From Streptomyces cellostaticus (GTDB taxonomy: Bacteria; Actinomycetota; Actinomycetes; Streptomycetales; Streptomycetaceae), in assembly GCF_023630175.1 (NCBI RefSeq), contig NZ_JALLIN010000006.1:1-64000 (forward strand): DNA of 64,000 nucleotides, given 5' to 3'. The notes under the pieces were generated by a model, which saw only the letters and a list, made by a program, of their open reading frames with translations, searched no databases and was not told where the DNA came from. A program made the position numbers and the translations under genes. Positions 35,669 through 43,921 of this stretch are shown here, piece after piece. How positions within the stretch are numbered: position 1 is the stretch's first letter; every line of letters begins with the position of its first letter.

Positions 35669-36661
35669 TCAGACCGAGGCCCTCGCGACGAACTCGGCCT
35701 TCACGCGGATGGTCCTGGGCACGCGCCGCCCCTCGAAACGCTCCCTGAGCAACCGGGCGGCCGCTCGGCCCACGTCCTCCGCGGGATACCGGATCGTCGT
35801 CAGTTGCGGCCGCACCAACGAGGCGAAGGAGGCGTCGTCGTGACCCACGAGCGCCACGTCGCCGGGTACGTCGATGCCGAGCTCGTGCGCCTTGTCCAGG
35901 GCACCGACCGCGATCACGTCGTTGGAGCAGAACACCGCGTCCGGGCGGTAACGCCGGCTCATCAGCTCGGCGAAGCCGGCGGCCCCCGCCTCCCGGGTGT
36001 GCTCGCCGCGCACCACCAGCGCCCCCGGCAAGGAGGTGCCGAACTGGCGGGCGAGCGCCCGCAGCAGCTCCAGACGGGGGTCGCCCCCGGTGGCGTCCCG
36101 AGGTCCGGCGATCACCGCTATGCGGCGGCGTTTGGCGGCGGTCACCCCCTCCAGCGCCTGCCGGGTCGCGGCCCGCGCGTCGGGCGTCACCAGGTCGACC
36201 GCCCCGAAGGGCACGTCCGCGCTCACCACGGTCGGGATTCCGGCCCTCGACAGGGTGTCCAGATCCTTGGGCAGCAGCCGGAACGGAGTGATCACCACTC
36301 CGGCGAAGCGCTGCTGCACGGCCTCCGCGAGCAGCGCCCGCTCCTCCTCGCGGTCGGCCCGGGTGTTGCAGACGACGACGTGCATGCCCAGGCAGCGGAG
36401 TTCCTCCTGGAGCGTGGCCGCGAGCTGCGCGAAGAAGGGGTTGGCGATGTCGGGCACGATCAGCGCCACCAGGCTCGAGCGTCCGGTCCTCAGGCTGCGC
36501 GCCGCCGTGTTCACGGCGAACCCCAGGTCGGCGATGGCGGCCTCCACCGCCGCACGCGTCGCCGGGGAGACGGGCCGCTTGCCGGACAGAACGTAGGAGA
36601 CCGTGGCGGTCGAGACGCCGGCGACCCGCGCGACGTCCGCCATGGTGACCTGCTCTCGCAC
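35669..36661 (-). CDS. LacI-family transcriptional repressor
   Basis: A 330-aa regulator. The N-terminal helix-turn-helix reads VTMADVARVAGVSTATVSYV with the hinge helix at AARSLRTGRS; the periplasmic-binding-like core follows, with PDIANPFFAQL and HDDASFASLVRPQLTTIRYP. GTG 36661 has AAAGGAG eight bases away. It is upstream of and co-directional with the galactoside importer and enzymes, so it most likely represses them until a galactoside binds. A second palindrome near its own promoter suggests self-control. Confidence 0.92.
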   Translation of the reverse strand: MREQVTMADVARVAGVSTATVSYVLSGKRPVSPATRAAVEAAIADLGFAVNTAARSLRTGRSSLVALIVPDIANPFFAQLAATLQEELRCLGMHVVVCNTRADREEERALLAEAVQQRFAGVVITPFRLLPKDLDTLSRAGIPTVVSADVPFGAVDLVTPDARAATRQALEGVTAAKRRRIAVIAGPRDATGGDPRLELLRALARQFGTSLPGALVVRGEHTREAGAAGFAELMSRRYRPDAVFCSNDVIAVGALDKAHELGIDVPGDVALVGHDDASFASLVRPQLTTIRYPAEDVGRAAARLLRERFEGRRVPRTIRVKAEFVARASV

Positions 36662-36712
36662 TGCTCACGCTCCTTTCGCGCCGTCACCCTACTTCACGGG
36701 CGACAACGGCAT

Positions 36713-36728
36713 GGAAGCGCTCTCTTCC
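36713..36728. promoter_or_regulatory. LacI-type operator candidate before the lacI-like gene
   Basis: GGAAGCGCTCTCTTCC has GGAAG arms around a 6-bp centre and contains AAGCGCT, a half-site often seen in actinobacterial LacI operators. It lies about 52 bp upstream of the repressor start. Confidence 0.4.
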
Positions 36729-37311
36729 GGCGCGGCCCACGGTGCGGAGCCTCCGGGACACGCGGGACGACACCGGAGTACCGGGCGCGCCGCTGTCCGC
36801 GCGTGCCCCTTCACCGTGCGTCCGCACCGGTCTCGGCCGTGTGGACGCCGTGCCGCCGGACGGTGCCGCGAGCGCCGTCTCCGCCGGCCGACACCGGTCG
36901 ACCGCGGCGAGGCCGGTGCGATCCGCCCGGCCGGCCCGTCGGCGGCGCCGGCGCGCCGGGCGGCGAGGGGGCGTGGACGTCGCACTCGCGGACCCGCGAG
37001 CGGCGGCCGCCAGCGAACCGCGGCCGCCGGCCCGCCACTCCGGGACCGCCACCGCGGCCGGATGGCGGCCGAGCCGGCCGGCCTGGCCCGGGAAACGGCG
37101 GAGCGCGCGGAGCCCCGTGTCCGGGCCGGGGCGCCGGAAGCGGCTCCCAGTGCCACGTCAGCCAGGGTTCGCCCCGTCGCGATGCCCGGCGGACGCTCCC
37201 GCCGAACCGGCCGAAGCCCGGGTACGCCCGGTACGACGGCTTCCAGGCCGGCACGCCGAAAGCACCCACCGGACACCGCTCCTCGACGGGCAGCCCTTGC
37301 CCGACGCGGCG
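36729..37311. other. Intergenic stretch, no gene supported
   Basis: About 580 bp of extremely GC-rich DNA. Overlapping open frames on both strands are all low in aromatic residues and rich in Arg, Pro and Ala, the usual signature of non-coding high-GC sequence. No gene, RNA or mobile-element end was recognised. Confidence 0.4.
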
Positions 37312-38436
37312 CTACTGGAGGCCGATCTCGGCACAGGCCGCCCGGTACTTGGCGATGCAGATGTCGGAGATCTTGTAGATGCCGTCCGCGACGACGGTGT
37401 CCTTGATGTTCTCCCGTGTCATGGCGGTCACGCTGATCAGCCGGGCCGGGATGTCCCGGTCGGTCGGGCTGTCCACGCGGTCCGGGGTGAGGGCGTCGAA
37501 CTGGATGCCCTTGCCCTGGACCCTGGTGACGGCCATCTTGGCGGCGGCCTCGGCCTCGCCCGGGTAGGGCTTGTAGGCGGTCATGTACTGCTCCCCCGTC
37601 ACGATGCGCTGCACGGCGTCGAGGTCGGCGTCCTGACCGGTGAGCGGGGGCACGGGGGTGACCCCGGCGTCCTTCATGGCCTTGACGACCCCGCCCGCCA
37701 TGGAGTCGTTGGCGGAGTAGACGGCGGCGATGCCGTCCCTGCCGATCGCGGCGAGCGCCTTGGTCATGTCGCTCCGGGCCAGGTCCGGGCTCCAGTCCTT
37801 GACGTCGTAGGACTGTGCGATCGTCACCGCGCCGTCCAACTGGGACAGGGCACCTTCCTTGAACTGCTTGGCGTTCGGGTCGGTGGGTGAGCCGTTCAGC
37901 ATCACGATCTTCGCGGAGGTGCCGGCCCTCGGCCCCAGGGCGGCCAGCAGGGCGCGCCCCTGCACCTCACCGACCAGTTCGTTGTCGAAGGAGACGTACG
38001 CGTCGACCGGGCCCTCGGCGAGCCGGTCGTAGGCGATGACCGGAATGCCCGCGCTCCTGGCCTTCCGCACCAGGCCGGACGTGGCGTGCGAGTCGACTGC
38101 GTCGAGCAGGATGACATCGACTCTCTCGTCGATCATCTTCCGCATCTGCTGGGCCTGTCTCGCCATGCTCGCATCCGCATTGGCGTACTCGACCCTGCCC
38201 CGGCCATCGGTCAGCTCGGCCACCGTGCGCTTGATGATGGGGAAATCGAAGTTCACGTATCGCGTGTTCGTCGTTTCCGGCATCAGCAGTCCGACCGTGA
38301 GGTCGTTTCCCTTGGCGCGATCCGCGTCACCGGAGTTCCCGATCCGGCCCACCATTCCGCATCCGGTGAGCGAGAGGACCATCACGGAGGCTGCCGAGGA
38401 CATGGCGACGGTACGCATTCGAGGGCTCGCTCCCAT
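37312..38436 (-). CDS. Orphan xylose/ribose-type sugar-binding lipoprotein
   Basis: A 374-aa periplasmic-binding-type lipoprotein (CUT2 class; XylF-like). Signal region with two Arg residues, hydrophobic core and lipobox LTGC at about residue 26. The mature fold has VGLLMPETTNTRYVNFDFPI, VILLDAVDSHATSGLV, IPVIAYDRLAEGPVDAYVSF and LTGQDADLDAVQRIVTGEQY, all typical of xylose-binding proteins. ATG 38436 is chosen; ATG 38418 is an alternative with a better GGAG. No permease or ATPase gene lies next to it, so it may share a distant transporter or act as a sensor. Confidence 0.85.
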   Translation of the reverse strand: MGASPRMRTVAMSSAASVMVLSLTGCGMVGRIGNSGDADRAKGNDLTVGLLMPETTNTRYVNFDFPIIKRTVAELTDGRGRVEYANADASMARQAQQMRKMIDERVDVILLDAVDSHATSGLVRKARSAGIPVIAYDRLAEGPVDAYVSFDNELVGEVQGRALLAALGPRAGTSAKIVMLNGSPTDPNAKQFKEGALSQLDGAVTIAQSYDVKDWSPDLARSDMTKALAAIGRDGIAAVYSANDSMAGGVVKAMKDAGVTPVPPLTGQDADLDAVQRIVTGEQYMTAYKPYPGEAEAAAKMAVTRVQGKGIQFDALTPDRVDSPTDRDIPARLISVTAMTRENIKDTVVADGIYKISDICIAKYRAACAEIGLQ

Positions 38437-39140
38437 TTCATTCCGGACAGGGCTGTATTGCGGTCCCGACCACCTGTGTCGCGGTCTTGACGACTGAACA
38501 GAAAACGCGGGCACGGCATTCGCAGTCAAGCGGAACTACCGAACCGGATCACATGGACACCCTCCGCTCCCGCCCCGTTGTGAGCCGGGGCGCGCCGACC
38601 GGGCGGGCGACCGCCCGGCCGGCGACCCGCCCCCCTCGTGCTTGGTGAGTAGTACGGCTCGCGAGCGCAAAGTGATCAGATGACTTTCTGATCACGTCGG
38701 CGCGAGAAGATCCGGAGGCGCCCCTCCGACGACGGCGACGGCGCTTCCGCACCCGGCACGGCCGAGCCGGCCACCCCGCCGCACGCCCCCGCCGGTGAGT
38801 CACATGACACCTGGTCAGCCCCCGTGTCCAGCCCGTCGGGATGCGTCGTTCACCCGCCTCCGGGCCGGGGATCCGCGGACTCCCACCATGACCTCCGCGC
38901 CCCGGCCCGGAGCGCTCCGGCGCCTTCCCGCGGCGCCCCGGGGCATCCTCCGGGTCCGGGCACGTACCGTCAGGTACCTCTTTACGCCGCAGCCCCTCAC
39001 CACCCACTATGTGACCCCTGTGAGATCGCCGCCTCACTTCGGGCGGGCCGCAGCCGCGCTGTTCCATGTGCCGCCATCGCTCGGCGCGCCGCTGTGCCGC
39101 AACCCCCGACTCCGGCGATACGAGGAAGCGAGGCCCCAAA
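38437..39140. other. Divergent intergenic region
   Basis: Apart from the palindrome at 38,672-38,695 and a TTGACGACTG sequence near 38,489 that may belong to a promoter, no gene or RNA is supported in this stretch. Confidence 0.35.
38672..38695. promoter_or_regulatory. 24-bp perfect inverted repeat (9-6-9)
   Basis: GTGATCAGA and TCTGATCAC flank TGACTT. It lies in the 704-bp region between the leftward sugar-binding gene and the rightward sigma-like gene. The position between divergent genes suggests an operator rather than a terminator, but a hairpin RNA is also possible. Confidence 0.5.
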
Positions 39141-40736
39141 GTGACCCACTGGGATACCGGAAGCGCAGATCGGCTCGTCGGCTCCGCCGCACCCACGCTC
39201 GAACCGCTGTCCGACGCGGAACTCACCCGAATCCTGTGCGCCCAGGGCGAGGAGGCCGAACAGGCGGCGCTGGAACTCCGCCGGCGGCATCTGGCCGCGG
39301 TCCTGTTCCATGCGCGTGCGTTCACCACTCACCAGATGGCGGGGAACCAACTCGCCGCGGAGGCCTTCGCCCGTGCCGTGGAGGAACTGCGCGACGGTGT
39401 CGACCCGTTAGGGACCTGGCGCCACCATGCACTCACCCAGGTCGGCAGGACGGCCTGGGTGTGGGCGGCCGACAGCCGGCAGGAGCGGTTGCAGGCCGAG
39501 TTCCTGGTGTGGGTGCGGGACCCCGAACCACCCCCCGCTTCAAGGGCGTTCGCGATCGGCGGCGCCCCGTACGACACCCAGGACGTCCTGCTCAGGGCCT
39601 TCTACCAGTTGCCCGAGCGGTCGCGGGGCGTTCTCTGGTACTCGGTCGTCGACGAGGAGCCGGACGACAGCGTCGGCCGGTACCTGGGCGTCCCGCCGGC
39701 CACCGTCCCCAGGCTCAGGGACAAGGCACAGCTCACCCTGCGCAGTGCCTTCGTCCAGGAGCACCTGGAGTACCGGGGCACCGCGGAGTGCCGGGCGTTC
39801 TGCCGCATCATCGAGAAGGCGTCGCCCGCGGAGGGCGAAAGACGTCCCCAGGCCCTGCTCTCCCATCTGTCCTCCTGCGCGCGGTGCGCGCAACTCCTGG
39901 CCGAGCTGACCGGGCTGTCGGACGAGCCACGGACCTTCCTGGCCACAGGTCTGCTGATGTGGGGCGGAGCCGCGTACGCCGCCGGCCGCCCGGTCCGCGG
40001 GATCCCCGAGCCGGGTTCGCGGCACGACGGCCCCCACGCTCCGGGCGACCTGGACGGAGCCGCCACGACACCGGCCGGCGCGCCGCGGACCGCCCCACCG
40101 GCCGGCACGGCGCGCCGCTCCCGCCCGGCCCATCGCTCCGCCCCGAGGCACCGGGCTCTCGCCGCCGCACTCGCCACGGGCGCCGTGGCCGTGGTCGCCG
40201 TGGTGGCCGCGAACGCGCTGCTGGACCACGGCCGGGCCACCGGCGGGAGCGCGCCGCATCGGCCCCCCGCCGGACCGTCGACGTCCGCAAGCCCGCCGCC
40301 GTCCACCCGGATCCGGGTCGGTGTCACCGCGCAGTTGGTGCACACGAGCACCGGGCTGTGCCTCGACGTGATGAACGGGAAGGTCCAGAAGCGCACCAAC
40401 GCCGTGGCCACGACCTGCGTCTCGGCTCCGACGCAGCAGTGGTCCCTGGACCGTGAGGGACGGCTGCACAACATGGCCGCGCCCGACTTCTGCCTCAAGG
40501 CCGACGGCAACGCCGCGGGCATCGGTATCCGGCCGTGCGACACCGACAACCCGGAGAAGCGGTCGCGGCTGATCTTCATGATCGAGCGAGACGGCGTGAT
40601 CCGGCCCCGGGGCCGGCCCGACGAGGCGGTCGTGCCCCTGGGCACCTCCACCGGCGAACCTCTTCTCCTGGCCCTCAAGGGTCGCGCCTCGGCGCGCGAC
40701 CAGGCGTGGGCGGCGCGGCCGGTGGCGGCCGGCTGA
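39141..40736 (+). CDS. Sigma-factor-like protein fused to membrane segment and ricin-type lectin
   Basis: A 531-aa composite protein. Residues about 15-110 resemble sigma region 2 (LSDAELTRILCAQGEEAEQA; FHARAFTTHQMAGNQLAAEA). Residues about 150-200 resemble region 4 (LLRAFYQLPERSRGVLWY, then a helix-turn-helix at YLGVPPATVPRLRDKAQLTL). Residues 210-255 carry a zinc-finger-like anti-sigma motif (LLSHLSSCARCAQLLAEL). A single hydrophobic helix lies near 355-375 after a Pro/Arg-rich linker, and the C-terminal 130 residues look like a ricin B lectin with a QQWSLD motif. The GTG at 39141 was chosen because it follows a GAGG and begins the conserved part. I infer a membrane-bound sensor with its lectin outside. 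Confidence 0.7.
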   Translation: MTHWDTGSADRLVGSAAPTLEPLSDAELTRILCAQGEEAEQAALELRRRHLAAVLFHARAFTTHQMAGNQLAAEAFARAVEELRDGVDPLGTWRHHALTQVGRTAWVWAADSRQERLQAEFLVWVRDPEPPPASRAFAIGGAPYDTQDVLLRAFYQLPERSRGVLWYSVVDEEPDDSVGRYLGVPPATVPRLRDKAQLTLRSAFVQEHLEYRGTAECRAFCRIIEKASPAEGERRPQALLSHLSSCARCAQLLAELTGLSDEPRTFLATGLLMWGGAAYAAGRPVRGIPEPGSRHDGPHAPGDLDGAATTPAGAPRTAPPAGTARRSRPAHRSAPRHRALAAALATGAVAVVAVVAANALLDHGRATGGSAPHRPPAGPSTSASPPPSTRIRVGVTAQLVHTSTGLCLDVMNGKVQKRTNAVATTCVSAPTQQWSLDREGRLHNMAAPDFCLKADGNAAGIGIRPCDTDNPEKRSRLIFMIERDGVIRPRGRPDEAVVPLGTSTGEPLLLALKGRASARDQAWAARPVAAG

Positions 40737-40763
40737 CGGGACCGAACCCGTCGCGCCCCAGGT

Positions 40764-40819
40764 GCCGGCGGGCCGCAGGCCCCCGCGGCGGGGCCGGCGG
40801 GCCGCAGGCCTCCGCGGCG
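40764..40819. repeat. Tandem 27-bp duplication downstream of the sigma-lectin gene
   Basis: Two copies of a 27-bp unit (40764-40790 and 40793-40819) beginning GCCGGCGGGCCGCAGGCC differ at one base and repeat with a 29-bp period. They directly follow the stop codon and are hairpin-rich, so may act in termination. Confidence 0.6.
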
Positions 40820-41005
40820 TCACCGGGGCTCGGCCCGGGAGGTCCGCGTGGTGGCGGGCGACCGCCGGACGACGGCGCTCACGCGCGGTTCACATGACGG
40901 CACGGAGCGCGGGGAATACCGCCCGTGCCCGTCGCCGCTTTTCCACTCACCAGACCGCCGGATGAATTCGCAAAGGACCTTCCGGGGCATCACCTGCCGC
41001 CTCCG

Positions 41006-41060
41006 GGAGGACCGCTTTTGAACATGGGAAGACCACTTTGAACCGAGGAAGACCACTCGC
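41006..41060. repeat. Three degenerate ~20-bp tandem repeats
   Basis: Units of the type GGGAAGACCACTTTGAAC occur three times in a row (starting at 41006, 41027 and 41048), the first as GGGAGGACCGCTTTTGAAC and the last shortened. They lie about 320 bp upstream of the next gene and could be binding sites. Confidence 0.55.
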
Positions 41061-41156
41061 CCCGGGCATTCCGGCGGTTTCCGACATTGGCAGCAGAGTT
41101 CCACTCCCGGGCACCGCTGTCCTTGATGCCTGGCAGACACCGAATACGCGCGCTCA

Positions 41157-41185
41157 TTGACAGTCCATCTATTTGGCGATTCACC
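41157..41185 (+). promoter_or_regulatory. Candidate promoter of the secreted-protein gene
   Basis: A consensus -35 hexamer TTGACA (41157-41162) lies in a locally AT-rich patch, with a poorly matching -10 about 17 bp downstream. A strong AAGGAGG follows at about 41,198, but no normal start codon fits it except a 27-codon frame from ATG 41188 that may be a leader peptide. Confidence 0.35.
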
Positions 41186-41377
41186 ATGCGCACCGTAAGG
41201 AGGCGCTGTTACCGTCACTGGCGCCGGCCCCGGCACTCAGGGCGCGTTGAACCGTCGTGCCTGGCATAGGGGTTGTCCCTCCACCCCGTCCGCGTGGCCG
41301 GCGACGTCAGCACCGCGGTGCGCCCCGCGTGACAGTGGGTGGCACCGCCGGAGGGAAGCACAGTAAGGAGCAAGTCA

Positions 41378-42928
41378 GTGCCCCGGAAGAAGTTCGTCCA
41401 GTCACCACGCACCGTGCGGCGGGATCGTGCCCGACGCTGGAAGCGGTCGAAGTTGTCGCTCGCCCTCGTCGGCGGCCCGGTGATCCTCGCCGTCGTCGCC
41501 GGGTCGGTGTTCGCGGCGGGGAGCCACCACCGTCGCCGGGCCCACGAGGCCTCCCCGCCCCCGACCCCGGGCGCCACGCCCAATCCCGACTGCACGCTGG
41601 TGGTCCCCGACCATCCTCTGACCGCCCGGGGTCTGGCCACACCCTACGAACTCGTCGCGACGGAGCCGGGGAAGGGCCCGTGCCACGAGGCCGATCCGGA
41701 GCAGGCCGCGTTCGTCGAGGCCGCGATCCTCACCAAGGACGGCGAGATATCCATCTACAACCCCCTGGTGGTCGACAAGGGGACGAGACCGGCCGCGCGC
41801 CCCGCCACGCCCTCCGTGCCGAAGGGCTCGACGGTCGGAATATGGTTCGGCTTCAACAACGCCAACCTGACCCTGCGCAGGAGCCACCGCTCCAACACCC
41901 TCGCGCAGGGCAAATGCGTCAACGGTGTGACGGGATCCGTCTTCGGCCAGTTCGCGTACTGCAACGCACCGGCCTTCTTCCGGGCCGCCGACGACCAGAT
42001 CGCCAAGGGACGCCTCACGATCCCGGCGGTCGGAACCGCGCGGGACGGCCTGCCGTGCCCGACCACGCGGGACTTCTCCGTCGTGGACCAGGACGGAAGC
42101 GACAACGTCGTCACCCACTACCTCGCCGACGGCCGCGGCCGGATCGCCCAGAACAACGCCGCGAGCAGGGCTCGTATGAGCCGGGCCGGGCAACTGGCCA
42201 ACCGCGGCGACCGCCATCACCGTCATGACGGCAGGAGGAGGTCGGGGACCACCAGCACCCCCACGGACCTGGCCAACGGCAGTGACAACCTGCTGCTGAC
42301 CCAGTTCATGGACCCGGCCCTCGGGTGCAAGCCGTTCACCGCGCGCAACCAGTCCAGCGACGGGCAGGCCACCTCCGCCCTCGCGCTGGACGAGCTGTCC
42401 GCCGCGGCCAACCAGAAGGACCCGGTCGCGCTGATCCCGCAGAACGACCCGATGACCCTCGTGGACGGCCGCAGCAGCGCCGAGAAGACCAACGCGTACC
42501 GCGCGGGCGTCGGCATGCCCGCGCTCGGTGCGGACGGCGACGGAGCGGCGTTCTGCGCCACCCTCTTCCGGGACCCGGCCGGCGTCCGGCGCGTCTTCGA
42601 CGACAAGGCCCTCTTCGAGAAGGCGCCGTCACCGGACCCGGGCGCCGCACCGAACCTCTTCGCGTTCCTCGCCGCACGCGCCCACCAGACCTTCACCAAC
42701 CTGGGCTGCGACCACCTGCTCGACGCCCCCAACCCCGTCACTCTGACGACGGACGACGCCGGCCTGGTCACCGGCGGGACGCTGGCACCACTCGGGCAGG
42801 AGTCCCCCACCGCCGCCCCCACCGGCAGCGCGTCCCCGCCGGAGTCGCCGCGCGGCCCGTCACCCGCCGCGAGCGGTGGCCCGGGATGTCCGTCCGGCCG
42901 CCGCGACTGCGGGACTCCCGCCGCCTGA
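41378..42928 (+). CDS. Membrane-anchored secreted protein of unknown function
   Basis: A 516-aa exported protein. A basic N-terminus (RTVRRDRARRWKRSK) precedes one hydrophobic segment at about residues 27-47 without a clear cleavage site, so it may stay anchored. The outer part has several Cys pairs (PDCTLVV, GPCHEA, GKCVNG, YCNAPAFF, LGCKPF, FCATLF, LGCDHLL) suggesting disulphides, and patterns such as STVGIWFGFNNANLTL and VNGVTGSVFGQFAYCN. The C-terminal 50 residues are a Pro/Ser tail. I recall similar proteins in actinobacteria and some fungi without assigned function. GTG 41378 follows AAGGAGCAA. Confidence 0.7.
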   Translation: MPRKKFVQSPRTVRRDRARRWKRSKLSLALVGGPVILAVVAGSVFAAGSHHRRRAHEASPPPTPGATPNPDCTLVVPDHPLTARGLATPYELVATEPGKGPCHEADPEQAAFVEAAILTKDGEISIYNPLVVDKGTRPAARPATPSVPKGSTVGIWFGFNNANLTLRRSHRSNTLAQGKCVNGVTGSVFGQFAYCNAPAFFRAADDQIAKGRLTIPAVGTARDGLPCPTTRDFSVVDQDGSDNVVTHYLADGRGRIAQNNAASRARMSRAGQLANRGDRHHRHDGRRRSGTTSTPTDLANGSDNLLLTQFMDPALGCKPFTARNQSSDGQATSALALDELSAAANQKDPVALIPQNDPMTLVDGRSSAEKTNAYRAGVGMPALGADGDGAAFCATLFRDPAGVRRVFDDKALFEKAPSPDPGAAPNLFAFLAARAHQTFTNLGCDHLLDAPNPVTLTTDDAGLVTGGTLAPLGQESPTAAPTGSASPPESPRGPSPAASGGPGCPSGRRDCGTPAA

Positions 42929-43038
42929 ACGCCGCCGGGGCGGCGGGACCACGCCCCCCCGGCACGGGTCCGGGCGGGTGACCGGGGGGCGTGGCCGCAC
43001 GGCCCCGGCCACCCGCCCCTCACCACCGCATCGCCGAC

Positions 43039-43097
43039 GCCCGGGCGCTCGTGGCGGAGCGCCCGGGCGCGGTGTCCGGGCGCGGTGTCCGGGCGCG
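43039..43097. terminator. Bidirectional terminator hairpin with 13-bp tandem repeat
   Basis: GCCCGGGCGCTC (43039-43050) pairs exactly with GAGCGCCCGGGC (43057-43068) around a 6-nt loop: a 12-bp GC-rich stem between convergent genes, well placed to end both transcripts. It runs into two direct copies of GGGCGCGGTGTCC (43065-43077 and 43078-43090). Confidence 0.65.
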
Positions 43098-43261
43098 CCC
43101 CTCGGTCGCGGCGGGCCGGCGACGCGGGAGACGCCGGTGACCGGCCGGATCACCACGGCACCGGCCGCCGTGCGGGCCGGTGGGGCGTCGGGTACGCGAC
43201 GGCGGGCGACGGCCCTGACGCGGTCCCCGGTCACGCGCGGGTCCGCGAGGCGCCGCCCGGC

Positions 43262-43915
43262 TCAGGAGTCCGGGATCTCCTTCGGCAGGCCGAGGGCGAG
43301 GGCCAGCGGCCGCCAGACGCAACGCAGCGCCTGCTCGGCGGTGACGGCCGGGTCGCCCAGCATGACGCGGATGCCGTAGCCGTCGGAGAGGGCGAGCACC
43401 AGTGTGCTCAGTTCGTCGACGTCCGTGGCCTCGAACTCGCCCGACTCGATGCCCCGGGTCACCGCGGACGCGACCCACTGGTGCAACTGCGCGTAGAGGT
43501 CGACCGCGAAACTCCGGGTGGTCTCGTCACGCAGCGAACGGACCCACAGTTCCTGCCACAGCCGCCAGTCCTGGTAGAGGTCCGCGTCCATCGGCAGCAG
43601 GTTGCGGACGATCCGGGCGAGGATCACCGCCGCGGGCACGACGTCCGCGTCGTTCTCCACCTCGAAGGTGGTGCTGGCGAAGGAATGGATCATCGCCTCG
43701 GTGAAGAGCTTCTCCCGGGTGTCGAAGTGGTAGTGGAGCAGCGCCGTGGACACCCCGGCCCGCTCCGCCACCATCCGCATCCGGATCTTCTCGAAACCGG
43801 TCTCCGCGATCACCTCGCACGCGGCGGAAAGGATGCGCTCGCGGGTCTCCGCCGTGCGCCCGTTGGTCGCCACCCTGTCTGCCTCCGTGCTCGCCGGCCG
43901 GTACGTCGGTAACAT
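43262..43915 (-). CDS. TetR-family repressor with BetI-like C-domain
   Basis: A 217-aa regulator. The helix-turn-helix is at about residues 45-70 (MRMVAERAGVSTALLHYHF). The C-terminal ligand domain has the W-x-x-W/E-x-W-V-R pattern (DWRLWQELWVRSLRDE) seen in BetI-type TetR proteins. ATG 43915 is six bases after the stop of the dehydrogenase gene, so it is the last gene of the leftward catabolic operon, as is common for self-regulated TetR repressors. It is the best candidate to bind the paired palindromes at 51,504-51,583. The ligand is probably a pathway intermediate, perhaps an acyl-CoA or quaternary amine. Confidence 0.88.
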   Translation of the reverse strand: MLPTYRPASTEADRVATNGRTAETRERILSAACEVIAETGFEKIRMRMVAERAGVSTALLHYHFDTREKLFTEAMIHSFASTTFEVENDADVVPAAVILARIVRNLLPMDADLYQDWRLWQELWVRSLRDETTRSFAVDLYAQLHQWVASAVTRGIESGEFEATDVDELSTLVLALSDGYGIRVMLGDPAVTAEQALRCVWRPLALALGLPKEIPDS

Positions 43916-43921
43916 CTTCCC

